DNA from: an unicellular cyanobacterium SU2
Lineage (GTDB): Bacteria > Cyanobacteriota > Cyanobacteriia > Cyanobacteriales > Microcystaceae
Length of the DNA stretch: 64,000 nucleotides
NCBI GenBank assembly: GCA_002110465.1
Contig: NEED01000005.1
Coordinates: forward strand, 62,001-126,000
Direction: 5' to 3'
Shown: one piece after another, positions 40,388 through 47,466 of the stretch
Layout: every line of letters starts with the position of its first letter
Position numbering within the stretch: position 1 is the stretch's first letter
Translations under genes and position numbers: made by a program
The notes under the pieces: model-generated
What the model was told of the DNA's origin: nothing
Seen by the model: the letters and a program-made list of their open reading frames with translations, nothing else
Databases searched by the model: none

Positions 40388-40669
40388 ATGGATTGGCAAC
40401 TATTTGGATTGAGTTTTATTACAGTATTTTTAGCTGAGATTGGGGATAAAAGTCAACTCGCTGCTATTGCATTGGGAGGAAGTTCTAAGTCTCCTCGTGG
40501 GGTTTTCTTTGGTTCAATTACAGCCTTGATTTTAGCCAGTTTTTTAGGGGTTATTGCTGGGGGTGGAGTTGCTCAAATTTTACCCACAAAAGTCTTAAAA
40601 GCATTGGCTGCTATTGGATTTGCATTGATGGCGTTAAAGCTTTTATGGCCAGGTTTTGAGGAAGATTAA
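40388..40669 (+). CDS. Half-size UPF0016/TMEM165 manganese exchanger (Hmx-like), second subunit
   Basis: The 93-aa protein is a single UPF0016 repeat with the motif VFLAEIGDKSQLAAIALGG (E-x-G-D-K-S) in the first helix. Two further hydrophobic helices end in LLWPGFEED. It pairs with the preceding gene. The two acidic E-x-G-D motifs, one from each protein, would form the metal site of the full exchanger. The topology of the two halves should be opposite; this cannot be verified by eye. Confidence 0.9.
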   Translation: MDWQLFGLSFITVFLAEIGDKSQLAAIALGGSSKSPRGVFFGSITALILASFLGVIAGGGVAQILPTKVLKALAAIGFALMALKLLWPGFEED

Positions 40670-40920
40670 GTTTAATATAATCTTTATTCAAACTAATATT
40701 GAAGGTATTAAAATCATCCGTGATTTGCGGTAATATCATTCTATATTGGATATTATCCCCCACCTGCGGTACAACTATAAGTTAGCCATCATCCTAAAAA
40801 GCGAGATAGAGTTGATTTGTCAATGTCTTTACTGGCATGATCTTGGGAACTCACAAGACGCGTAGTTAAAGATATCTTCCACTTCTAAAAAGTAGATATA
40901 CATTGGTTTGATTGATAAAT

Positions 40921-41343
40921 ATGACTAACAAACAGGAAATTGCTTTAATCACCCTGAATCCAGCTGGTTACCTAATCAGTAAGGCCATTGAAGCAACTGT
41001 AAATAGGTTTACTGCTGAAGCTGAGAACTCTTCTTCAAGTACAAGTCAACTTGAGGAACTCGCTTTGAGACAAGAAATTGAAGCTCGTGTTCTCAAAGAG
41101 CAGGCACGAATAGAACAAGAGTTGGCCATAGCACGCAGAATTGATAATGCCGAAGAAGTAGAAATTGAAGAGTATTACGATACCTCTGGAGAGGGTGCTT
41201 TGGGATTAAAGGGTGATGAAAAAGGGGTTACAGTTGGTGCTTCTGGAGGAGGGAAAAGAGTTGTCAAACGCATCTACAAATTTAAAGGATATCGTCCTGC
41301 CGTCCAAGACATGGATGCAGATGTTGAACTGATTGAGGAATAG
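40921..41343 (+). CDS. Hypothetical protein with coiled-coil segment
   Basis: I do not recognise this 140-aa protein. Residues about 35-75 are Glu/Arg/Ala-rich and probably a coiled coil (EELALRQEIEARVLKEQARI). An acidic segment (EEVEIEEYYDTSGE), a Gly-rich stretch (VGASGGGKRVVKRIYKFKGY) and an acidic tail follow. The ATG at 40921 is used; an in-frame TTG lies three codons earlier. It is preceded by 251 nt without any gene. It marks the left part of the accessory region. Confidence 0.6.
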   Translation: MTNKQEIALITLNPAGYLISKAIEATVNRFTAEAENSSSSTSQLEELALRQEIEARVLKEQARIEQELAIARRIDNAEEVEIEEYYDTSGEGALGLKGDEKGVTVGASGGGKRVVKRIYKFKGYRPAVQDMDADVELIEE

Positions 41344-41617
41344 TGTTATTGAAGCATCTTAAGTTTTGCTTGCGTTCAGCATTAGCAAAGTTGACTTTAG
41401 ATTTATTGTGGGAGTGCCTTTTGAAGTGCTATGGGGAATTTACTTCAATCTATCCATTCTTGTGAGTTCGTGACAGCCGGTCTTGTAGGTTAGGTTGACC
41501 GAAGAAAACCCAAAAATAACACCGTTCAACTTCACTGTTATTCCATAAATCCTGAGCAATTGGGCTTCAAGGTAAATGCGATAGTTTGATACTAGATTTA
41601 GGAAAGTTAATCAATTA

Positions 41618-41953
41618 TTATTTAAGACCTGTTGATAGTATTAGGTTTAAAGCTGATACAATAGCCGCAGCCACAAAAGTTCTTCCCGACAACAAAAGTC
41701 GTTTTGCTTTCCAAATTCTTAAATTATTTAAGGTTTCAATATTTTGATCATACTGATTAATAAATAGTAATCTATACTCATCTTGATCTAGATTAATACA
41801 TTTTTCAAACTGTTCCTTTGGTGAAATAATATTGTCTTCGCCTCCATCTTTTGGTAGCAGTCCATTGAGACTGATAAGAGTTGAAGCAGATAATAGAAGT
41901 AAACTTAATATTTTGAAGATTGAACAACTATTACATGGCAGTGTACTATTCAA
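41618..41953 (-). CDS. Hypothetical membrane protein, possibly 5'-truncated by a MITE
   Basis: The frame of about 111 aa has two hydrophobic segments (IFKILSLLLLSASTLISLN and TFVAAAIVSALNLILS) with an acidic loop between them. The best start in this stretch is TTG at 41953, but the frame stays open upstream to the MITE at 42043 (SLNTQLSAVAGFSAALIKFA is readable there). So the original N-terminus may have been longer and been cut by that insertion. I cannot name the protein. Confidence 0.5.
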   Translation of the reverse strand: MNSTLPCNSCSIFKILSLLLLSASTLISLNGLLPKDGGEDNIISPKEQFEKCINLDQDEYRLLFINQYDQNIETLNNLRIWKAKRLLLSGRTFVAAAIVSALNLILSTGLK

Positions 41954-42042
41954 AATAGTATCTCGATCTGGTAAGTCACCAGCAAATTTAATTAACGCAG
42001 CACTAAAACCTGCAACAGCACTAAGTTGAGTATTTAAACTTT

Positions 42043-42136
42043 TATAGTCATTTCAAATAAGAATGATACAAAAATTGAGCTATGAAGACTATTATTACAA
42101 GCAGCAGGTGTCTCACTTTTAATTGAAATGACTATA
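42043..42136 (+). mobile_element. 94-bp MITE, copy 2 (TA target, IS630/Tc1-like ends)
   Basis: This element is identical in all 94 positions to the copy at 28275-28368 and has the same orientation. Terminal repeats TATAGTCATTTCAA and TTGAAATGACTATA bound it. Its identity to copy 1 indicates recent movement or gene conversion. The transposase that moves it is not in this window. Confidence 0.93.
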
Positions 42137-42293
42137 ATTTTGACTTTACCGTTATTCCACAAATACTAAGCAATTGCGCTTTAAGTTAAGTTAGGATGGT
42201 TTGACCTCGATCAACAATAAATGAGGGCGCGGGGTCGGAATTATTTCCGACCTTTAAGCCGCCCGTCTTAAATCTACAATCAACCCTCCCAAG

Positions 42294-42314
42294 CCCACGT
42301 ACTTCAGTCGTGGG
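42294..42314. mobile_element. IS200/IS605-type hairpin remnant
   Basis: The hairpin CCCACG-TACTTCAGT-CGTGGG, preceded by CCGCCCGTCTTAAATCTACA, resembles the right-end hairpin found downstream of tnpB in cyanobacterial IS200/IS605-type elements. No tnpA or tnpB frame is present within 1 kb, so it is a relic or a solo end. Confidence 0.4.
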
Positions 42315-42782
42315 TACAATCTACAATCGGCAATCTGCAATCCTTTGACATTCCTTACATTTATATTTTTGCTTTTTATTATGAATGCTTCCATTTTTGA
42401 CAATACAATGAGAACCACACCTAGGATAAGTTAAGAGAGAATTCACGATAGTTTATTTAAAGAAATAAGAAATTCTAACTTCTTCCAATGATACCATTTT
42501 TTGAAGAAATTTGTTGGAGAATGAGGTATTTAGTTTCTCCTTGAATAGGAAGCGAACGATCACCAAATTCCTAGCTTAATTTATCATATAACCAATTAGT
42601 AAAAATCGTAAATAAGTAAAAAAATAAGTATTTTTACATCAATTAATTTTTGCTATCACTACATATTTATCACTACCGATGAAAGAATGATCTTATTTTA
42701 GCTTAAATGAACATTTAGATGTTTAGATGTTTTAATGTTTAAAATTAAACTTACGATCATGAAATTTCTGTAACCTCGATTC

Positions 42783-42948
42783 CTTGATAAATTAGGTTTA
42801 AAGCTGATCATAGACCGACGGGAACGACGGAAAGGTAAACAGGTGAGGAGCTATAAAGGGTGTAATGTGAACCGAGATCAACGGGGCGAAATCTTTGAGC
42901 GATGGTTAAACCGGGATGAGGCTAATTTAATGAATGAAGCTGCTTAGT
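42783..42948 (+). pseudogene. Coding remnant, unidentified
   Basis: One frame is open for 55 codons with a clearly protein-like composition. It starts LDKLGLKLIIDRRERRKG, continues YKGCNVNRDQRGEIFERWL and ends NLMNEAA before TAG. A stop (TAA at 42771) closes it on the left and there is no ATG at the beginning, so it is the C-terminal piece of a lost gene. The family is not recognised. An 18-bp segment of it (ATTAGGTTTAAAGCTGAT) also occurs at 41640-41657. Confidence 0.5.
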
Positions 42949-43130
42949 GAGTCACCCCTTGTATCGATAATTATTTATTGTTAAGGACATGGTTCAACCT
43001 TCTCATTTCATAACGGTTTAATTGGTACAGTGTTTAATAGGATTTTTCCTGTTTACAAAAAAACTTACTTAAAGTAGGTTAAAAGTAGGGTGAGTCAATT
43101 GGCTCATAGCTATTGAAGTGAAGTTAACTA

Positions 43131-43240
43131 TTCAGCATTTTAACGACATATTGTCAATGGTGCGAAAACTCTAAAATATTTATTGTCCCTAACTTTCGCA
43201 CTAGTTAGTTGTTATCAGAATAAGTAATCTAAATGCTGAA
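43131..43240 (+). promoter_or_regulatory. Nested inverted-repeat leader in front of the 182-aa gene
   Basis: Three helices nest inside one another. TTCAGCATTT (43131-43140) pairs with AAATGCTGAA (43231-43240), 10 bp perfect. TAACGAC (43141-43147) pairs with GTTGTTA (43208-43214) with one G.U. GTGCGAAA (43160-43167) pairs with TTTCGCAC (43194-43201), 8 bp perfect. The outer helix ends 3 nt before the ATG at 43244, so folding would hide the start region. No strong Shine-Dalgarno sequence is visible. It may be a leader RNA, an operator or a mobile-element end. Confidence 0.6.
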
Positions 43241-43243
43241 CAG

Positions 43244-43792
43244 ATGAACAAAAATCTTCTCATTATTGTTAACCCAGTTTTTAAAGACGACCCCATTAAA
43301 CTTATGAGTAGACTCTCAGATTGCGTCAGGAAGTTACGTCACGGTGGTATAGGATTGATACATCCTAGAGCTACACACCTTTTTAGATCAGATATTGCCG
43401 AAACGTTTGACAAGCCAAATAAGCAAATTTCCCAGCTTATTGCCAAGACGTGGCTAGATGGCACTGAACTGACTGAACAAGATATTCGGAAACTTTTAGA
43501 AGATGACGGTTTGATTTCTAAAGATGAACCTCTTAAGGTGGTCATAGACAAGGAACCTTACTCTAAATGGGGGCGTGCCAGTAGCCCTCCAGGTTCGCCT
43601 CCAACCCATAATTATCAAGGTTACTGGATTCTCCCCGATGAACCTGAAATGCCAGTTGAAATGTATATCCCCTATCCTCCACGACCTCCAGAGACAGACG
43701 TAAGTTCTGAGGAATTACAGCATTGGGTAGCTGAAAATCCTAATGTTAGCCCCTATTATCCAGAAAATGTCTGGATACCTTTTAGCTGCTAA
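43244..43792 (+). CDS. Candidate RiPP precursor with NHLP-like leader
   Basis: The 182-aa protein has no firm family match. Residues 62-102 follow the order of the nitrile-hydratase leader peptide family: LIAKTW (65-70), LLEDDGL (84-90), LKVVIDKEP (97-105). After a Pro-rich insertion (SPPGSPP), YWILPDEP (127-134) and DVSSEELQHWVAEN (152-165) match the closing part of such leaders. Normal NHLP leaders end in a Gly-Gly; here VAENP stands in its place. The tail NVSPYYPENVWIPFSC (167-182) would be the core, with Ser and a terminal Cys. Residues 1-60 are extra. It lies 202 nt upstream of the YcaO gene on the same strand. Precursor status is an inference. Confidence 0.55.
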   Translation: MNKNLLIIVNPVFKDDPIKLMSRLSDCVRKLRHGGIGLIHPRATHLFRSDIAETFDKPNKQISQLIAKTWLDGTELTEQDIRKLLEDDGLISKDEPLKVVIDKEPYSKWGRASSPPGSPPTHNYQGYWILPDEPEMPVEMYIPYPPRPPETDVSSEELQHWVAENPNVSPYYPENVWIPFSC

Positions 43793-43994
43793 TATTTAGG
43801 GGAAGTGATTCCCTTGAAATTCCAGTGAAGCAAGTGAACTAGGGTGTGTGGTACTTTCATCAAAAAACCTTGATTGAGAGAGGTAGGGAAAGCCAGACAA
43901 AACTCTCTCTTTTCTTCCCTGCTTCCTTATCAAGTGCAGCATTTCCCTTTCATAGCTTTCTTCTGTCAGACTGGAGTTCACCCTTGGTTTTTTC

Positions 43995-46289
43995 TTGGCT
44001 GAGGAAGTGTCAATTTTACTGAATGAGATGTTGAATCAGCCAAAGTTAAAAGATTGTTTCCACTGGTACAGTACAGGTTCAGAAGCTGTATTTCTACTTT
44101 CCGAGAGAGATTCCATTATCCTTAGCGAGTCTATCTATCAATTTTTGATGCCGTTGCTCGACGGTCATCATACCACTGACGAGATTGTTGACTTACTGCC
44201 TGGAATATCAGCGACTGAGATTTTTTATGCTTTGATGTTGATGGAAAGGAAGGGCTATATTATTGAAAACCAAAAACCCTTACCCGATCACTTCGCCATC
44301 TTCTGTGAGCATTTAAACATCGATTCAAGACAAGCTTACTCTCGACTACAAGCCACAAGGGTAAAAGTTAATTTTTTGGGAGTGAATATGCCTATTGGGC
44401 AATTCTATGATGCTTTAAAATCTTTGCAAATTAAAGTATCAGAAGAAGCCGAGTTAGAACCAGACTTAGAAATCGTTTTAACTGATAGCTATTTGCGAGA
44501 CGGTTTGAATGACTTTAATCAAAAAGCCTTACTACGCTCAACCCCCTGGATGCTAGTCAAACCAGTGGGAACAATTGTTTGGATAGGACCAATATTTTAT
44601 CCGAGAAAAACAGGTTGTTGGCAGTGCCTAGCTCAGCGATTAAGGAATAATAGCCCAATTACAGAAGCAATCAATAAAAACAAAGATGGTTCACCCTTAC
44701 GTCCCCTTGGTTTCTTGCCCTCTACGTTAGAAAGTACCCTAGGAATGGTAGCTACCGAAGTCTTTAAATGGATTGTCCAGGGCGAAAATAAGGGTTTAGA
44801 GGGGAGGCTAGTCGTTCACGATCATCTTACTCTAACCACTCAAAATCACATCTTGGTTAAGCGTCCCCAATGTCCAAGTTGTGGCACAATCTTCAAGCAG
44901 GTTAACAGGAAACCTCTACCAATTATTCTTGGACATCGTCAAAAAACGTTTATTGCCGATGGAGGACACCGAAATTGTTCACCGAAAGAAACCCTAAGGA
45001 AATATCAACATCATATTAGCCCGATTACGGGAGTTGTTCGAGAATTAAGGAAAGTTGAGCAACTGGATAATAGTCTAAGTCATACCTACAGGGCAAAGCA
45101 TCATTTTGCCACCATGTTCGATAATCTCCAGAGCTTACGTCAAAATCTAGCAGGTAGAAGTGCTGGCAAAGGCAGAATGGAGCAGCAAGCAAAGGTAAGC
45201 GGTTTGTGTGAAGCCATTGAAAGATATTCTGGGGTTTTCTCTGGTGACGAAATTAGACAAACCGCCAGCTATCAACAGATGGGAGATAAAGCAATTCATC
45301 CCAATACCTGTATGAATTTCAGCCAAGCTCAATATGAGAACCGTCTCCAATGGAATGCTAGTGTTTCTAGTTGGTTTCAACGGGTTCCAGATCCCTTTGA
45401 TGAGGAAAGAGAAATTGAATGGACACCTGTTTGGTCTCTTACCCATCAAATGTTTAAGTATTTACCAACCGCTTACTGCTATTATGGGTATCCCAAACCC
45501 CAAAATCCCGATTGTTGGGCGGACTCTAATGGCTGTGCTGCTGGAAACACCTTAGAAGAGGCCATTCTGCAAGGATTTATGGAATTAGTCGAGCGTGATT
45601 GTGTCGCCTTATGGTGGTACAATCGCCTCCCTAGACCCAAAGTAGATTTAGAGAGTTTTGACGATCCCTATTTTCAAAACCTGACGGCATATTACCGTTC
45701 TCTTGACCGTCAACTTTGGGTGCTGGATCTCACGAATGATCTCAATATTCCAGTATTTGCTGCCATCACTTGTAGAATAGAGTCAGATGTAAAAGATATT
45801 ACCCTAGGCTTCGGTAGCCATTTTGACGCAAAACTTGCTATTGGCAGGGCTTTAACCGAACTTAACCAAATTCTTCCTAATGTTTTATCCGCTAAAGCGG
45901 ATGGTAGGACTCAATATCCTCCATTTGGCGATCCCCTAGCCATAAAATGGTGGACAACCGCTACCTTAGAGAATCAGCCCTATCTCGTTCCAGATCCCAG
46001 AGTCACTTCCAAAGTATCTGGTGATTATCTTCAAGATTGGAGTGACGATTTGTTAGAAGATGTCAGGCGTTGTCAGCAAATCGCGGAGCAAAACGGTATG
46101 GAAATGCTCGTCTTGGATCAGACTCGCCCTGATATCGGACTGAAGGTGGTTAAGACGATTGTTCCAGGAATGCGCCACTGGTGGCGGCGGTTAGGACCAG
46201 GACGACTTTATGATATTCCCCTCAAAAACAATTGGTTACAAACTCCATTAGCTGAAGATCAACTCAACCCGTGGACGATGTGGATGTAA
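43995..46289 (+). CDS. Fused TOMM cyclodehydratase (RRE-ThiF-like + YcaO)
   Basis: The 764-aa protein fuses the two halves of an azoline-forming cyclodehydratase. Residues about 36-92 look like an RRE leader-binding winged helix (IILSESIYQFLMPLLDGHHT). About 120-300 form a degenerate E1/ThiF-like domain with zinc Cys pairs CWQC (208-211) and CPSC (293-296). The YcaO domain (about 325-764) has ATP/Mg motifs SGLCEAIER (402-410), NTLEEAILQGFMELVERD and GRALTELNQ. It would cyclise Cys, Ser or Thr of a precursor peptide. The C-terminus is LNPWTMWM, without the usual PxPxP. The start is uncertain: TTG at 43995 or ATG at 44028. Confidence 0.93.
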   Translation: MAEEVSILLNEMLNQPKLKDCFHWYSTGSEAVFLLSERDSIILSESIYQFLMPLLDGHHTTDEIVDLLPGISATEIFYALMLMERKGYIIENQKPLPDHFAIFCEHLNIDSRQAYSRLQATRVKVNFLGVNMPIGQFYDALKSLQIKVSEEAELEPDLEIVLTDSYLRDGLNDFNQKALLRSTPWMLVKPVGTIVWIGPIFYPRKTGCWQCLAQRLRNNSPITEAINKNKDGSPLRPLGFLPSTLESTLGMVATEVFKWIVQGENKGLEGRLVVHDHLTLTTQNHILVKRPQCPSCGTIFKQVNRKPLPIILGHRQKTFIADGGHRNCSPKETLRKYQHHISPITGVVRELRKVEQLDNSLSHTYRAKHHFATMFDNLQSLRQNLAGRSAGKGRMEQQAKVSGLCEAIERYSGVFSGDEIRQTASYQQMGDKAIHPNTCMNFSQAQYENRLQWNASVSSWFQRVPDPFDEEREIEWTPVWSLTHQMFKYLPTAYCYYGYPKPQNPDCWADSNGCAAGNTLEEAILQGFMELVERDCVALWWYNRLPRPKVDLESFDDPYFQNLTAYYRSLDRQLWVLDLTNDLNIPVFAAITCRIESDVKDITLGFGSHFDAKLAIGRALTELNQILPNVLSAKADGRTQYPPFGDPLAIKWWTTATLENQPYLVPDPRVTSKVSGDYLQDWSDDLLEDVRRCQQIAEQNGMEMLVLDQTRPDIGLKVVKTIVPGMRHWWRRLGPGRLYDIPLKNNWLQTPLAEDQLNPWTMWM

Positions 46290-46325
46290 TCAGTTTGCCT
46301 ATTCCTCTCTTTAAACCATTAATCA

Positions 46326-47435
46326 ATGAATCGGATCATGGTTAAAAACTATCAAATTATTGATGCTGACGCTCATGTCTTTGAACCCCTTGATATGTGG
46401 CAAGAATATTTAGAACCTGCTTATAGAAGCTTTGCCCCCTCACCTGATATGAAAATTCAAGGGGAAGCAATTTATTATAAAGCAGACAAAGAAATTGTCG
46501 CCCATTGGACTAAACAGATACAGCAAGCTCACCCAATGATGGGACTCGACGGTTTTACGCCGGAGCTTCATCTGATGACCATGAACCAAATGGGGATTGA
46601 TGTTTCATTTATTTATCCGACCCTAGGACTGGCCATACAATCAGTTGACACCATGACCCCCCAAGTGGCCGGAGCATTTACCCGTGCTTACAACCAATGG
46701 TTAAAAGACTTTTGTAGCTATGATCCCCAAAAACTTCAAGGAATAGGGATTGTCAATCGTCATGCTCCCGAAGAAATGGTAGCCCAACTCCATCAAATCG
46801 CTAAAATTGGTTGGAAATCTGTGTGTTTGCGTCCTAATCCTGTTAAGAAGCGATTGCTGAGTGACCCAGCTTACGAGCCTTTTTGGAAAGAGTGTGAGAA
46901 GTTAGAGATCGCAGTGGGGATACATGAAGGCACTCATAGTCGTTTGCCAAGTGCTGGAGCAGACCGATTTAACACCCGTTTTGCCCTACGCGCTTGTTCT
47001 CATCCCATGGAGCAGATGATGGCTATGCTCGCCTTGATTGAAGGTGGAGTGTTGGAGCGTCACCCAAACCTCAGAGTGGGATTTCTAGAATCAGGCTGTG
47101 GCTGGCTATTATACTGGCTATGGCGGTTAGATGAGGAATATGAGTGCCATTATTGGGAGGTAAAGGATACTGTCAAGATGAAACCCTCAGAGTATTTTCG
47201 TCGCCAATGCTTTATTGTGCTTGAGCCTTCTGAGCCTTACCTTGAGCGAATAATTGAGGATATTGGTGCAGATAACTTGCTTTTTGGTTCTGACTATCCC
47301 CATGTTCATTGGAAAATTGACCAAGATGAACCAGAGTTTCTTGATATCTATAAAATCCTCCACCAACGATTACCTAGCGGAACAGTGAAAAAGATACTTT
47401 GGGATAATCCTGCCCGTTTCTATGGATTAAACTAA
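46326..47435 (+). CDS. Metal-dependent amidohydrolase (Amidohydrolase_2)
   Basis: The 369-aa TIM-barrel hydrolase starts with DADAHVFEP (the family form of the first metal motif), followed by GIGIVNRHAP, SVCLRPNP, GIHEGTHS (metal His) and the closing FGSDYPHVHW with the catalytic Asp, then LWDNPARFYGL. It starts 36 nt after the YcaO gene, so it is almost surely in the same operon. Amidohydrolases occur in other YcaO-containing RiPP clusters, for example the bottromycin follower peptidase, so trimming or hydrolysis of the peptide is a plausible role. The ATG at 46338 is an alternative start. Confidence 0.88.
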   Translation: MNRIMVKNYQIIDADAHVFEPLDMWQEYLEPAYRSFAPSPDMKIQGEAIYYKADKEIVAHWTKQIQQAHPMMGLDGFTPELHLMTMNQMGIDVSFIYPTLGLAIQSVDTMTPQVAGAFTRAYNQWLKDFCSYDPQKLQGIGIVNRHAPEEMVAQLHQIAKIGWKSVCLRPNPVKKRLLSDPAYEPFWKECEKLEIAVGIHEGTHSRLPSAGADRFNTRFALRACSHPMEQMMAMLALIEGGVLERHPNLRVGFLESGCGWLLYWLWRLDEEYECHYWEVKDTVKMKPSEYFRRQCFIVLEPSEPYLERIIEDIGADNLLFGSDYPHVHWKIDQDEPEFLDIYKILHQRLPSGTVKKILWDNPARFYGLN

Positions 47436-47466
47436 AAATAAACCTTAACGCTATAATAAAAGATTT

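Larger units (their letters stand above)
42137..43243. other. 1.1-kb region of remnants before the RiPP locus
   Basis: No complete gene is visible. From left to right it holds a degenerate copy of sequence also found near 41536-41580 (GTTATTCC-A-AAAT--GCAATT-G), an IS200/IS605-like hairpin (42294-42314), a TA-rich stretch to about 42770, a coding remnant (42783-42948), and the nested inverted repeats 43131-43240. This is the most eroded part of the window. Confidence 0.5.

Noticed and set aside
40670..40920. Gap after the exchangers examined for a small RNA or riboswitch such as a manganese switch
   Set aside because: No yybP-ykoY-like fold could be drawn, and it lies downstream of the exporter genes, not upstream.
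43796..43981. Minus-strand 61-codon frame between the candidate precursor and the YcaO gene, considered as a second precursor peptide
   Set aside because: It starts with GTG without a ribosome site, is on the opposite strand to the cluster and has no leader or core pattern that I can support.
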